64,000 nucleotides of DNA from Citrus sinensis (lineage: Eukaryota; Streptophyta; Magnoliopsida; Sapindales; Rutaceae), in NCBI RefSeq assembly GCF_022201045.2, contig NC_068558.1, forward strand, positions 47,533,501 through 47,597,500, written 5' to 3'. The notes beneath the pieces were generated by a model, which searched no databases, was not told the origin of the DNA, and saw only the letters and a list, made by a program, of their open reading frames with translations. Positions 28,001-39,401 of the stretch are shown here, one piece after another. Each line of letters opens with the position of its first letter. Within the stretch, counting starts at the first letter, position 1. The translations under genes and the position numbers were made by a program.

Positions 28001-30438
28001 AGTTGCTCAACTCTTGACTTCCATTTATTAGTGTCCATAGATGGTGCTGAGTCAAGCAGGGCATTGACCTCATCAACCGATCTGTCAATATCAAAATCAA
28101 AACCAAAGTGAGTTAAACATGTTTGTAAAGGATCATCACTAAGGTTTGAAAGAAAAGTGTCATCAACTAATGCTTCGATTAAATCCACATCAACAATTCC
28201 ATCATCTGCACTGTGAGGTTGTTTGGCAATGTTGAAGATGTTCAGCTCCATAGTCATGTTGCCGAAGGACAACTGCATATTTCCAGTTCTACATTGAATG
28301 TGAGCATCCGCAGTTGCCAAGAAAGGTCGGCCTAGAATAATGGGGATGTGCTTCCTTGAATCCTGTATTGGTTGAGTGTCAATTACAATGAAGTCAACAG
28401 GAAAATAAAATTTGTCTACCTGGATAAGCACGTCCTCCACAATACCACGAGGTATTTTTGTGGACCGATCTGCAAGTTGTAACACCACTGGAGTTGGGTG
28501 TAATTCTCCCAGTCCAAGTTTCACAAACACTGAATAAGGTAACAGATTTACACTAGCTCCTAAATCCAACAAAGCATTCTCAATTGTGTGGTTCCCTATA
28601 CTACATGAGATAGTGGGGGAGCCTGGGTCTTTGCATTTTAAAGGAATTTTATGTTGGAGTATAGAACTAACGTTTTCTGTTAAAAATGCCTTCTTTTGAA
28701 CATGCATGTTTCTCTTTTTAGTACAAAGGTCTTTAAGAAACTTGGCATAAGATGGAACTTGTTTAATAGCATCAAGCAAAGGGATGTTAACACTTACCTG
28801 TTTGAAGATTTCAAGAATCTCACCTGTGGATTTTCCCTTTTTTCCTTTCGCTAACCTCTGAGGAAATGGAGCTTTGGGAACATATTCTTGTGGGTTGGTT
28901 TCTTCTTTCTCCTCCGGTGATGAGTCATCAACATTCACAGGTACAATTTGATTTTCTTTTGTCACTGGCATCTCCACCTTGTTGTCGACTTCTTTTCCTT
29001 TTCGCAAGGTCATTACTGCTTTGACCTCTCCATGCTGTTGTGGTGAACTGGTACTTGCTTCATGTACTCCTTTAGGATTAGGCACTGGTTGACTTGGAAA
29101 CTTACCTTTCTCAACGGTCATTGCCAAGGTCTGAACTGAAGAAGCAAGTTGTCCCACCATCTTCTCGAGGCTTGAAACTGATTGGGCTTGTGAATTGAAG
29201 CCTGCTCTCAACTCATTTCGTAGTCCATCAATGGTGCGATTCTGTTGCTCAATCGTGGAGTGAGTAACATTCTTGAAATTTTGGAATGCATCCTCCCATG
29301 GTCTGGGTTGAGAGTAGTTCTGGTTCTGATTGTATGGTCTGAATGGGGGCTGAGAGGCTTGAGGAACTTGAGGAATTTGTTGCATTGGTGGAGCTGGAGC
29401 TGCTGGTCCATTCTGTTGGAATCCTTGAGACCATGAAAAATTGGGGTGGTCTCTCCATCCAGGGTTATATGTGTTGGAGTATGGGTTGTAATTTGATGGC
29501 TTTCTCATTACACCTATGGCATTGGCTTGATCTGAGTATGAGTCCTGGTCATGTGGTTCTGTTGATTTAGCAGTCGATAACGATGCTATTTGTCGAGCAA
29601 GACCTTCAACCATCTCCTTAACTTCTTTGATTCCCGAAGTTGACTCGCCAATTTGAACCTCATTTACTCCCTTAATTCGTCTAGTATTCCTGAGTGATCG
29701 ACTCCGTTGTTGGGAATTATCCGCTTGTCGCTGGAAGAATTCCCAAATCTCTAATGCACTTTTTGACATTAGCTCTCCTCCACTTGTCGCCATTAGCCAT
29801 TCTTGCACATTTGGCAATAATCCCTCCAAAAAGTATTGGCATTGGTGCCATTTCTCGTACCCATGATGTGGACACTTCAAGAGTAGCCCATTGAATCGCT
29901 CCCATGTTTCGAAAAATTGCTCGTCCTCTCTCTGGGTAAACTCCGAGATTTCCCTGCGAATAGCATTGGTTTTATGCATTGGGAAATATTTATTTAAAAA
30001 TTTTGTAACCATTTGTTCCCATGATGAAATGCTATTGGCAGGTAAAGTATTTAACCATGAACGAGCTCTATCCTTTAAAGAAAATGGGAATAGTCTAAGT
30101 TTGACATCATCGTCTGAAAAATTTTCATATTTAAAAGTTTGACAAATGGCATGAAAATCATTCAGATGATTATATGGATCCTCATTTTCTAGGCCATAAA
30201 ATGTGGGGAGACAATTTAGCACACTAGGTTTTAATTCGAAACTCCTAGCAGCTACATTTGGGTATCTTATGCATGATGTACTCAAATTAGCTAAGGGACT
30301 GAAGTAGTCCTTAAATGGCCTCTCCTGTGGTGCTTGTAAATCCATTTTATTTTTAACGTGTTTGTGTGTGCGAAGTGTTTTTTCTAATTCAAGGTCTATA
30401 GGTTCAAGATTAGGTAATAATGACCTACGACCATGCAT
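25048..30438 (-). CDS. Retrotransposon gag-pol polyprotein
   Basis: A single uninterrupted frame of 1796 residues from the ATG at 30438 (MHGRRSLL). Domains in order: gag with a retrotransposon-gag capsid-like region (about residues 50-250) and a Gln/Pro-rich linker; aspartic protease with LLDLGAS near residue 620; reverse transcriptase with FMDD near 1072; RNase H with [13 protein letters not shown] near 1220; integrase with an HHCC zinc finger near 1430 and the acidic core in [15 protein letters not shown] and the HPQTSGQVE segment (about 1500-1595). The RT wording ([24 protein letters not shown]) is typical of the Athila lineage. It lies between the primer site and the extra 3' frames. It appears whole. 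Like other single-frame elements of this kind it would be cleaved by its own protease. Confidence 0.93.
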   Translation of the reverse strand: MHGRRSLLPNLEPIDLELEKTLRTHKHVKNKMDLQAPQERPFKDYFSPLANLSTSCIRYPNVAARSFELKPSVLNCLPTFYGLENEDPYNHLNDFHAICQTFKYENFSDDDVKLRLFPFSLKDRARSWLNTLPANSISSWEQMVTKFLNKYFPMHKTNAIRREISEFTQREDEQFFETWERFNGLLLKCPHHGYEKWHQCQYFLEGLLPNVQEWLMATSGGELMSKSALEIWEFFQRQADNSQQRSRSLRNTRRIKGVNEVQIGESTSGIKEVKEMVEGLARQIASLSTAKSTEPHDQDSYSDQANAIGVMRKPSNYNPYSNTYNPGWRDHPNFSWSQGFQQNGPAAPAPPMQQIPQVPQASQPPFRPYNQNQNYSQPRPWEDAFQNFKNVTHSTIEQQNRTIDGLRNELRAGFNSQAQSVSSLEKMVGQLASSVQTLAMTVEKGKFPSQPVPNPKGVHEASTSSPQQHGEVKAVMTLRKGKEVDNKVEMPVTKENQIVPVNVDDSSPEEKEETNPQEYVPKAPFPQRLAKGKKGKSTGEILEIFKQVSVNIPLLDAIKQVPSYAKFLKDLCTKKRNMHVQKKAFLTENVSSILQHKIPLKCKDPGSPTISCSIGNHTIENALLDLGASVNLLPYSVFVKLGLGELHPTPVVLQLADRSTKIPRGIVEDVLIQVDKFYFPVDFIVIDTQPIQDSRKHIPIILGRPFLATADAHIQCRTGNMQLSFGNMTMELNIFNIAKQPHSADDGIVDVDLIEALVDDTFLSNLSDDPLQTCLTHFGFDFDIDRSVDEVNALLDSAPSMDTNKWKSRVEQLAPSEKQLIPSSESPPKLELKPLPNTLEYAFLGEESTLPVIISASLNDEQKGKLLDVLKEHKGALGWTIADIKGINPVDCMHYIHLDENAKTTREMQRRLNPNMKEVVRTEVLKLLDAGIIYPISDSSWVSPVQVVPKKSGVTVVTNADNELIPTRVTTGWRVCIDYRKLNSVTRKDHFPLPFIDQMLDRLAGHEFYCFLDGYSGYNQIPIAPKDQEKTTFTCPFGTFTYRRMPFGLCNAPATFQRCMLSIFSDMVERFLEVFMDDFSVFGDSFDQCLHHLTLVLQRCIEKNLVLNWEKCHFMVKQGIVLGHIISSKGIEVDKAKVDLISNLPPPKTVREVRSFLGHAGFYRRFIKDFSKVSRPLCNLLAKDVPFIFNDSCLMAFEKLKQLLTSSPIIQAPNWKLPFELMCDASDYAVGAVLGQRVDRIPHVIYYASMTLNDAQLNYSTTEKEMLAVVFALEKFRSYLIGCKIIIFTDHAALKYLLTKKDAKARLIRWVLLLQEFDLEFKDKKGSENVVADHLSRLHFDTITEPLILNESFPDEQLMSVEVLPWYADIVNYLVTGKLPEHWTKQDKIKFFAEIKNFFWDDPYLFKYCADQIVRRCVPENEIQNILSFCHEQACGGHFSAKKTATKVLQCGFYWPTLFRDAYTFCSSCDRCQRMGSITRRNMMPLNPILVVEIFDVWGIDFMGPFPHSFGHQYILVGVDYVSKWVEAIPCRTNDHKVVIGFLKSNIVSRFGFPRAIISDGGAHFCNKAFKALLTKYSITHKVATPYHPQTSGQVEISNREIKHILEKTVRPDRKDWSLRLDDALWAYRTAFKTPIGMSPYRLVYGKACHLPVELEHRAYWAIKKFNFDMQQANSERRLQLAELEEIRNDAYENAKIYKQRMKVFHDKQIMRKSFTPGQKVLLFNSRLHLFPGKLRSRWFGPFIVHTVFPHGAIEIKDPKNGVTFKVNGQRLKPYLEYQPHEEDTEINLSDPPNLN

Positions 30439-30825
30439 GCAAAATAAATAAAATAAAAATAAAGATGCAAACAAAACAAAAAATAAAGATGGGAACAAAA
30501 CAAATAAAAATAAAGAAGAGAGAGAAATTACGATACTAACCTTATTGCGCTATTACAACCTTTCTATAAAAATACACAAAAATAAATACGTGAAAGAAAT
30601 TAACTAAAAATTAAATTAATAAGATAAACAAAAAAATTACAAAGAAAAATAAATGGAAAATTAAATTACAAAATTTTAAAGAAGAGAAAAAGAAAAGAAA
30701 TACTAACCTTTAAATGTAGATTCACTTTTTTTTTCTTTTTTTTTTTAATAATAAAAAAAAATACAAGAAAACAAATAAAAGAAATTATTCACAAAAATTA
30801 ATTCTATGAATTAAAATTACTTACC

Positions 30826-30843
30826 TCCCCGGCAACGGCGCCA
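30826..30843 (-). other. Primer-binding site, complementary to tRNA-Asp(GUC) 3' end
   Basis: The plus strand reads TCCCCGGCAACGGCGCCA, identical to the 18-nt 3' end (with CCA) of plant tRNA-Asp as I know it, so the element RNA is complementary over all 18 bases. It lies six bases inside the 5' LTR. A tRNA-Asp primer site is typical of Athila-type elements. Confidence 0.9.
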
Positions 30844-30849
30844 AAAACT

Positions 30850-32231
30850 TGTTGTGCAAATTTTAATGTACTCGCAAGCGCACGAATCTGTTGTAGTATA
30901 GATTAATGGTGACGAGTGTCGATCCCACGAGGAGGTGGATTTTAATTGTGTAGAATTAATTTTGTGAATGGGTGATTGGATTTGTGGTGGAAATGATTGG
31001 AATATGCTAAAACTTAAATTAAAATGGAGAGAATAAATTCTAAAATTGGTATTGAAATGGTGAGAATAAATTGAAGAGAATTCTATTGAAATGACGTACT
31101 TGGGTATCTGGATCCGTATCAACATGCATCATGGGCTAAATATTCCTTATTAATGCCAATTAAATCATGAGGGGGGAATCCACACCTCATGAACCACGCT
31201 CTAATCAATATGGTGCTAAGGGCTTATCGTGCCAAATAATAATAACCTTATACTAGAGGGCCGGTGAAACCAAGGCGGTACTAGACAAGATTAGTATTAT
31301 TTGTCGACGAGAAGTCAAAACATCCACAAAAACTAGAGGGAAAGAGAAAATAAATTTACCAAATTAAGCCCATGACACATGTTGAGACTTCACCTTCAAC
31401 CCAAGCTTGAAAGAAAATTAGCCACTCATAATTGAACTAGGGGCAAAATAGGAATTTATTAAAATACAAAGAAAATACAAGATGGAGAGGGAATTACAGA
31501 AAACAGAGTCCAAAAATGGATTCAGAGATATCAAATTAGGGGGGGGATGCCCCCTTTTTATAGATACATGGAGTAAATCATGGCCATCGGATTAAAAACA
31601 GTTTGGACGCTCAGGATTGCGCCACGTCATCAGTCAACAGTCCACGGTTTGACCACGCGGATGAACAGTAACACGGTTTGACCCGACTTTGAACAGTAAC
31701 GCGGTTTGACCCGGATGAACAGTAACGCGGTTTGGTTGAAAATAATCCTGTGTGATGCATGCACCGTACGCGAGATTTTTCGTCCACTGATATGCTGCCA
31801 CGTCACCATCAACAGTACATAAGAATTTTAGTCCAACAGGATCGTGACACCTCATCAATCAATGCCACATCATCGGCCAATGCCACGTCATCATCCGTCT
31901 ATGTAAACAGTGTCGTGAACAGTAACGTATACAGTACCGTACACGTGAATAGTACCGTACATGTGAATAGTGCCATTTTTCCTTTTATGCTCCTCCTAAG
32001 GTTTTCGACCGTCCTGAGTTCAAAAGTGATGTCCGTTTTGCCGTCTGATCTCTCCTTTATTGTGAAATGACTATAATGCCCCTAAAATACATAAAATACT
32101 TAATTAAAATAAAACACATGTAATTAAATCACAAGAAGGTTAAATATATAAAAGTAAGGGTTGTTAGCAAGACTTAAAATGTAAAATGACGGTTTTCTCC
32201 TTTATAAATATGCATTTTCTAACACTCAACA
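30850..32231 (-). repeat. 5' LTR of the retrotransposon
   Basis: 1382 bp, nearly identical to 19686-21067. In element orientation U3 lies to the right; a TATA box (CTATAAAAAGG on the minus strand) is at 31551-31563. Upstream of it are repeated GAACAGTAACGCGGTTTGACC-like units, TTGACC (W-box core) motifs and three CCACGTCA motifs. Short open frames inside the LTR occur identically in the other LTR and are not genes. Confidence 0.95.
31551..31563 (-). promoter_or_regulatory. TATA box of the 5' LTR
   Basis: Minus-strand CTATAAAAAGGGG, preceded (to its right in the window) by about 670 bp of U3 rich in W-box cores and ACGT-core motifs. It probably sets the start of the genomic RNA within the LTR. 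The same motif is in the 3' LTR. Confidence 0.7.
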
Positions 32232-32236
32232 ATGGC

Positions 32237-33285
32237 AAGCTCCTGCAAAATCAAAGCTAGTACCACCGCTCAAAATCAAAGAAGATGAAAAAGAAAAAAA
32301 CGATAGTGTTTTTATAAGATGAGTGTTGTTCCGGTTCGCTGCTGGTGTAAGCGTTGCATTTGGTAAGGTTGGAGATAACAAAATAATCGTGGTGGTGTGC
32401 GGATGCCCAGTGCGTGCACGCGGGTAGCTTTGCTTGCTTCTGTTTTTGGTATGTACCAGTTTGCTTTTGCTTAAGACGAAAATGAATGAACAAATGAGCG
32501 AAAGCCCAAAACGAGAGCCAAATTGTCGTTTTGTCAGCGAGTCGGTCTCAATATCAGCACTCGTGTCAAAGACTCAAAATGAGCGAGTATGATTTCATGA
32601 TCAAGCTTCAAGCCTGCTTCCAGCCTCTGGGAGACTTCTCTGCATCACCACCAGCCCAGGCTGCAACTTAAATATTCCAAATACCCGGATTATGACATTG
32701 TTTTATTTAAATTCTTAATGAAACTCAATTCCTTTAATTTTTAAAAGCAAGTGGCGTGAGGCAAGGAAATTAAGATAATATAATGGCTGCCCACCTTGAC
32801 TGGTTGGTGGGACTCGGTGGTACCTTTCACTTTCACATAACTAATAACAAGGTTATCTTTTCACTCACTTAAATTATTGGGAAATAACAAATAAGTCCAA
32901 TGAATATATTCTCATAATATTTTGTTATTAAAGAATTATAAAATCTTATATTTTACAATTTTGTATTAAAACTATTAATTTATCGGTAGTTGATCATTGA
33001 AATATTAATTTTGCCCTTTACTTTGAAAAAATATAAAAAATTATTAATAAATTTATATAATATTAAATACAAAGTATTTTAATTTTTTTTTTGTCAATAC
33101 CAATTGCATTACGTTTTCAATGATAATTTTGCCCTTTATATTTAATGAAATTATAACTTTGGTTTTATTTTATGTATAAAAATATTTTTACCCATGTTAC
33201 ATTAATATGATGTCAGTGATCAATTAATAGTCATGACAGAAAAGTAGTAAATATAAGATTTTTGTAATTCTTTAATAATAAAGAC
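32237..33285. other. Intergenic flank right of the retrotransposon
   Basis: 32240-32700 is of moderate GC and contains short frames (for example from 32579 on the plus strand) with no recognisable family. 32700-33285 is AT-rich. I support no gene here. Confidence 0.4.
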
Positions 33286-33299
33286 TTAAAAGTATAATC

Positions 33300-33563
33300 A
33301 TTCTGCCAAGCCACTCCCTCACAAGTGTGAGAGAAGCAATTTGAATTCCCACAGATGTATTGTGAATATTTAATTTAAATTTCTTTCCTTAAATTTTAAG
33401 TGAAGATAGTCTTCTCTTATGGGCGGAGTTGACATCCCTCGAATATTAAAGAATGTTAAAATTTGGGCAAAATTTGAACAGTGTTATATAAGATTTGATA
33501 TAAACTTGTTTCAATAATTATATGATTGTAAATATCATAAGAAATAGTCTTATAAAAAAATGT
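33300..33563 (+). mobile_element. tRNA-derived SINE, second copy of the family at 4206
   Basis: Flanked by CTTAAAAGTATAAT at 33286-33299 and CTTAAAAATATAAT at 33564-33577, a 14-bp target duplication with one mismatch. The head has a box-B-like TTTGAATTCCC near 33341. The body shares with 4206-4530 the order AGTGAAGA, TCTTCTCTTATG-like, then ATCCCTCGAATATTA and a following TTTGGGC/TCTGGGC phrase. It is more diverged than the first copy, hence probably older. Confidence 0.7.
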
Positions 33564-33615
33564 CTTAAAAATATAATATTTATCATACCTTAATGTTATT
33601 TCTCAATAGTTTAAA

Positions 33616-34795
33616 GGGTCCGCCTAAGTTACGTTAAACGTAACTTACGGCTTGGCTGTGAAATTTCATCCAGCCCCCCATATTCGCTGTTATTTATATT
33701 ATATTCATAAATATTATAAAATTTTTTGATTTAAAAAATTTCATTTAACCCCTTACACTCAATTTTATTTTATTAAAATCTTAGAGTATGAATTCGCCCC
33801 CTATAATTTTAAATTCTCAAAATAACCTCATTTAATTAAAAATTTTAATTATTATTAATTGAATTATAATTATAATTATTATTTTATTATAATCATAAAT
33901 ATATTTATATTTTTTAAATAGATTATTATTATTATTAATCACAAGAATAAAAAGTATTACAATTAATTAATCTATTAACAATAATTAATAATAATTTTTA
34001 TTAAATTAATAATAATTAACGATAATTATTATTAATAATTAATTTTTGAAAATTAATGATAATTGTTCAGAGTCCTAGGAATGCCAATGCCCACCTAGGC
34101 TTAGCTAGCAAAGTAGCAACATACCCTCATCACTGATATTAATTGCAGTACTACTTAGTGCCATAATTGTCCAAGTCCTTGTTAGTTTTGAGAAACGTGT
34201 GTTTCTGATTTTGTTAAATCTCTTGTTTGGTTAACAAGAAAGCTATTGCTTTAATTTCTTTTGCAGCCAGAAGTGAATGCATACAGTATGATATAAATAT
34301 CGGGCAACTTGTTCAGAGTCAGTCACAATCTATTAACGATAATTGTTAATTATTATTATTATTCAAAAATTAATTATTAATAATAATTATCGTTAATTAT
34401 TATTATTATTATTAACAATTTAATAAAAAATATTATTAATTATTGTTAATAGATTAATTAATTGTAATACTTTTTATTCTTGTTATTAATAATAACAATA
34501 ATCTATTTAAAAAATATAAATATATTTATAATTATAATAAAATAATAGTTATAATTATAATTCAATTAATAATAATTAAATAAGGTTATTTTGAGAATTT
34601 AAAATTATAGGGGGCGAATTCGTACTCTAGGACTTCAATAAAATAAAATTGAGTGTAAGGGGTTAAATGAAATTTTCTAAATAAAAAATTATTATAATAT
34701 TCATGAATATAATATAAATAACAGTGAATATGGGGGGCTGGATGAAATTTCACAGCCAGGCCGTAAGTTACGTTTAACGTAACTTAGGCGGACCC
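33616..34795. mobile_element. Mutator-like foldback element with long terminal inverted repeats
   Basis: Both ends read GGGTCCGCCTAAGTTACG inwards, and the element is flanked by the 9-bp target duplication TAGTTTAAA (33607-33615 and 34796-34804), the size expected of Mutator-like elements. The inverted arms run about 445-470 bp each (33616 to about 34062, and about 34325 to 34795) and are over 90 percent identical by eye. Each tip holds a near-perfect 11-bp palindrome, TAAGTTACGTT and its complement. The core of about 260 bp is not repeated and no transposase is present, so it is non-autonomous. The flanks are well preserved, suggesting moderate youth. Confidence 0.88.
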
Positions 34796-34804
34796 TAGTT
34801 TAAA

Positions 34805-36529
34805 TAGTTAAACCACTCGGATTAACAAATCAAATGTTTGGCCGCTTCAAAAAGTAATTATCAAGTTGTTGAAGTCTTTTCTTTATTTCATCTCTGTTAA
34901 CTCATGATGCGCATGGTAACGTGATAACGCGTTTTAAAAGTCACAATGTCAAATAATAATAATAATAATAAGTTATAGTTATAAAATAAAAGTTGATTGT
35001 ATTTAGTGAACATTCGGTTTAAATTATATTTTTAACAAAATTAATTAATACATTATAAATTTATCATCAAACAACAGTGGGATAAACTTTCATTTACTTA
35101 AAGCTACAATTATAATTGTTTACCAAACACTTAATAATTGTGGCTTTAAGGTTTTTAAACCACAACTCCCAACAATAGCATCAAACATACCCTTCCTGGA
35201 TGAAACTTATTTTAGAACTATATTTTCACTCTTTTAATTATTATTATTATATATAATAATTTTTTATTTATTTATGATAGTTAAAGGAAATCATTTGAGC
35301 GAAAGAGTAGGTAGATGTGCACATAAGATATTAGTTAGTCCTTATATCCATAATTTACTAAGCTATGAGTTCAAGTTTCCATACAAAAATCAAATCTTTT
35401 ATTTTAGTTGAGATGTGTCTAATATTGGCACACATGTAGTTAAAAACAGTTGTGATATTTAAACCTCCTACAATTTATTTCACCAATCTTAACAAAAATT
35501 GAGGTAGTTTACAATTAGAGGAGTCAACTGTAATTTTTTTGGTGGTCAAACTAAACTAATTTGAAGGACTTTCAAACATAAGAATGAACAATCCTTAACA
35601 TGTAATTTATCAAAAAGAGTTCGGATATACCAAATTAACTTATGAAAAATTTGAATTTGGAACGTAGATAATAATTTTTTAAAAAAAGTAATGAGAAAGG
35701 GAAATTTTGAAAATAATACTAAATATAGTTAATTGAGAAGTGGGGACTGATGAACTGTATTAAGGTGTTAGGGTACTTCAAAATAAGCTCTAACGTTGGA
35801 GTTAAGTGCAAATTTTTAGCCAACCCATTAAAAAATTCTCACAAAAATATATTGAGTGGAGCTTTAACACTCCCGTAAAATCCTTATAAGTTATAGCAAC
35901 TGTTTGAATTTTCTTTCCTAAAATACCCATAGTTTAATTTACAAAATATAAACTTATATATTAAAATTAATCATCTTGCCACATAAGACTTTAATTTTTT
36001 ATTTATAAAATATTTATAAATCTAGATTCTTATACTTTTTATCAAAATGTTTATAATTATAAATATAAATTATGAAATTGAAATGGGGTGTGTAATATAT
36101 ATATATATATATATATATATAAGAATAATTTATTTATGTATTTAATTGAATTTTCATTCAAATTAACAAACGAATTAATTTAACTTTAATTACTTGAATA
36201 ATTTCAATTAAAAATAAATTTTATGATAAATTTTTAGGAGCGTCAAAGGACTACTCAAATAGATTAGTAGGTGTCTTTAACAAAAACAAAAAAGTTGTAA
36301 AATGATAAGTCTGTAGTTCAAGCCCATTAAAAAGGCCCAAATAAAACAACGGACATATTCTTTTTGGTCGAAGAATGCAGCGGATAATGTCGCGCCACGA
36401 GGGATGCGAAACCGACTCTATCGATCGTACGGCGACGGAAAACATGCCAGCGTAATTAGGTTTTTATTTAGGTATATAAAATATTAAGGCCAGCTGCTCA
36501 TATCAAGTTTCGTCTTACCCTAATTTCAC
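34805..36529. other. AT-rich intergenic region
   Basis: No gene supported. A TA dinucleotide repeat lies at about 36095-36121. 35290-35480 has a weak SINE-like look (a box-B-like GAGTTCAAGTTTCC) without clear ends. The last 100 bp approach the RS31 promoter. Confidence 0.45.
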
Positions 36530-36736
36530 GCTCTCTCTCTCTCTCTCTCTCTCTAGGGTTTTGTATCATATCGAATCAAAGATTATAAGGTAATTTGTTT
36601 TCTTTCCTTATATTTCTAACGAAACTTTATAATATTTTAATCGTATACGTTCTGGTATATACATATATGTAATGTTGCTTGGTATTCATATATATATTGA
36701 ATTTTAGATTCTCACATAATCGTTGGTGAAGGCACG
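36530..36736 (+). promoter_or_regulatory. 5' leader of RS31: CT repeat, telobox-like motif and leader intron
   Basis: A CT repeat of about 12 units (36531-36554) runs into TAGGGTTTT, a telobox-like motif common in plant translation and RNA-processing genes. A GTAATT donor at 36590 and a TTTTAG acceptor ending at 36707 bracket a likely 118-bp leader intron, leaving a short second leader exon before the ATG at 36737. Confidence 0.6.
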
Positions 36737-39401
36737 ATGTCGAGGCCCATTTTCGTCGGGAACTTCGAGTACGAGACTCGGCAGTCGGAGCTGGAACGTT
36801 TGTTCTCCAAATACGGAAGAATCGAGCGCGTCGACATGAAATCTGGTAACCGTATGCTCTTTTTTAGATGATTGACCGAACTGTTGGCTTTCGTTGCATT
36901 CTTTTATCTTTGATTCTTTGAAATTATTTTTATAAATTTGTTTCACTAACACCGTATTTATAGTTATGGCTTCAAGCAGTGCTTTATGCCTTTTAGAGCT
37001 AATTTATTTTTCCGCTTTAGATACTGTTCTAACTTAATTTGGGAGTGAAATCTCCAAGACGGCTCTTGAGGAGAAGCTGATGGATATCTTTTGGTTATTG
37101 ATTGGATTAATGCCTGCTAACTGGCAGTATTACCTATTTAAGATTCTGGGCCATTGTGTTTGCCTTGACTGATTTTATTTTTTTGTTATTACCGTTGGAA
37201 TTGTTCATTATAATAGGTGACTAGTTAAGTAATGAAGTGGTGTCCTCCCTTCTGTTAGAAGAGTGTCTTATGAATTACCTTTTCTTTCCATGTTGTTGGG
37301 ACTCGGGAGATTGTAGTTAGTTTGCATATTAGTATTTTTTTTTGGCCTTTCTAATTCTTTGTCTTTTTCCGTCGAGTACGTGGATTCATTGGTTGATAGT
37401 TTTCCCCCCCCCCCCCCCCCCTTTTCTTTCTTCTCTTTCTTCTCTTTCTCTTTAGGTACACGCTCTTCTAATGTTTTCTGTAGTTGGTCTTATGGGTATA
37501 CTTGCTTTCCTGATAATTGCCCTATTGACATAGTGGCCCACTGCATAAACCTCATAATGTTGATTGTATGGACATAAGACAGGTGTCATGAGTTCCCGGC
37601 GCAGGTTCCTGATATGTTAATTTAAAAAACATAAGAGCGTTTACATGACTTGGATATCTTTCTACAATTGCAGTAGTTATATCCAGCTATGGCATCCAGG
37701 CAGAAATTAAAATGGAAACCTCAAATTTTCAATTTCTTTGGAGAAAGCCTCCGTATTAAGTGTTTGTTTTGACGCAGGAACTTCAACTAATGGAAAGTGA
37801 GCTTTTTCTGGGCTCGCCAACTACTCTGCAAATAACTCTTATTGCAATGGAAACTTTCCTGCCTGCCTCTCTCCTTCACTTCCATTCACAGATGGCATCA
37901 TCCTGCATTCTCTTCACACAATCATCTGTCACTCACCCACCTCACCGCCAAAGTCTTACATTCCACAAGAATTGTCGTGGTGGGGAGCAATCAAATTATT
38001 ATTCATGCTTCTACCATTCACTATAGGAGGATCAATGAATTCTTTCATGCCATGCCTTCCATTACTGAATACGTGCTGTCTGAATTCTGAAGCATGCTTA
38101 GCAATGACGTCTCAGACCTGAATCTTTGGATTTTAGTTCTTTAATTTTGTTCATCATGCAACGCTTCTACATCTTATGTGCATCAGCCTTCATTATGCAG
38201 GTGTCGTAATTTTTTTTTTTCAAAGTTTACCTCAGGGAAAGAAACCCTGGTTTGGCTGATGTACCGAAGGTTGTGTGGATATAACAAATGTCTCGCATCA
38301 TTATTTCCATATCTGATTTGCTCATGCTATTACAGGGTTTGCTTTTGTTTATTTTGAGGATGATCGCGATGCTGCTGATGCCATCCGAGGACTTGACAAT
38401 ATACCATTTGGTTATGACAGGCGCAGGCTCTCCGTGGAATGGGCAAGGGTATGTTTTGATTATTTCTGTTTATAGGGTGACTCTGTTTTCTTTGTTTCTG
38501 TCCTCTCTTCTTCATAGTAACTGGAACTTTGCTGTAGCCATTTTTTTTTTTTTTTGAAATGGTTGAAATTTCAACACTCTTAACTCATATTTTATTATTA
38601 CATGGCAAATCCTTTTTTTTAAAAATAAAATTAGGGGGAACGTGGTAGGCATCGCGATGGGTCCAAGTCAATGGCAAATCAGAGGCCGACGAAAACTTTG
38701 TTTGTTATCAACTTTGATCCAATTCGAACGAGGGAACGGGATATTAAAAGGCATTTTGAACCTTATGGAAATGTCCTTCATGTCCGGATTCGGCGCAATT
38801 TTGCATTCGTGCAGTTTGAAACACAAGAAGAAGCAACCAAGGCCCTTGAGTCTACAGATAGAAGGTTGTAACATGGCTATTACTTAATGTTGCATATTGT
38901 GATTATTGTTTTGGCTCCTAACAAACCACTTTGCTCCCTGCAGCAAGTTGGTGGACAGAGTTATTTCTGTGGAGTATGCTCTAAAGGATGATAGTGAGAG
39001 GGATGACAGGTATGACAGTCCTAGAAGAGGTGGTTATGGTAGGCATAGTCCATATGGGAGGTCGCCAAGTCCTGCTTATCGCAGGCGTCCGAGTCCTGAT
39101 TATGGTCGAGGTCGCAGTCCAGCTTATGATCGGTACAATGGTCCAGTGTATGACCAGCGAAGGAGCCCTGATCATGGGAGGCACAGAAGTCCTGTTCCCG
39201 TCTATGACAGGCGCAGGAGTCCTGATTATGGAAGGAACAGGAGTCCCAACTTTGGTAGATACCGCAGGTAGTTTGTTAGCAGCCAAGTATGTGAGCTTTG
39301 TTACTCTATGTTGATATATATGCTTTCACACATATAGTAATCACCTTTTCCCTTCAATCTCTCTTAACAGTCGATCACCGGTTAGAAGGTCAAGAACTTG
39401 A
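36737..39401 (+). CDS. RS31: Serine/arginine-rich splicing factor RS31
   Basis: Five coding exons: 36737-36845, 38336-38448, 38635-38864, 38944-39267 and 39371-39401, phases consistent, giving 268 residues. Two RNA-recognition motifs are present: the first starts [23 protein letters not shown] and continues [16 protein letters not shown]; the second is [19 protein letters not shown] with [10 protein letters not shown]. The C-terminus is a domain of RSP/YGR repeats ([13 protein letters not shown]) ending RRSRT. Order and wording match Arabidopsis RS31, a plant-specific nuclear SR protein. The first coding intron is 1490 bp, far longer than the others. In Arabidopsis the corresponding long intron is alternatively spliced to stop-containing mRNAs under light control; a pyrimidine tract with acceptor at about 37455 suggests the same here. 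Confidence 0.95.

Larger units (their letters stand above)
19686..32231 (-). mobile_element. LTR retrotransposon, Ty3/Gypsy, Athila-like, with three extra 3' frames
   Basis: An element of 12546 bp read on the minus strand. Both LTRs are 1382 bp, begin TGTTG and end CAACA, and are flanked by the 5-bp target duplication ATGGC (19681-19685 and 32232-32236). Parts in element order: 5' LTR (30850-32231), primer-binding site for tRNA-Asp (30826-30843), gag-pol (30438-25048), a 77-aa frame (24918-24685), a nucleic-acid-binding-like frame (24543-23986), a LOG-like frame (23665-22997), a long 3' untranslated region with purine tracts, and the 3' LTR (19686-21067). By eye the LTRs differ at about five sites, roughly 0.4 percent, which at commonly used plant rates means about 0.1-0.3 million years. 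It looks whole: I see no obvious break in the main frames. The Athila placement rests on the tRNA-Asp primer site, the FMDD-type reverse transcriptase and the wording of the RT domain. Confidence 0.95.

Noticed and set aside
32257-32493. 78-codon minus-strand frame right of the retrotransposon
   Set aside because: Low-complexity Gln/Lys composition, no family, no supporting splice or promoter structure.
35290-35480. Possible third SINE with a box-B-like GAGTTCAAGTTTCC
   Set aside because: No box A, no target duplications and no shared body with the two accepted SINE copies.
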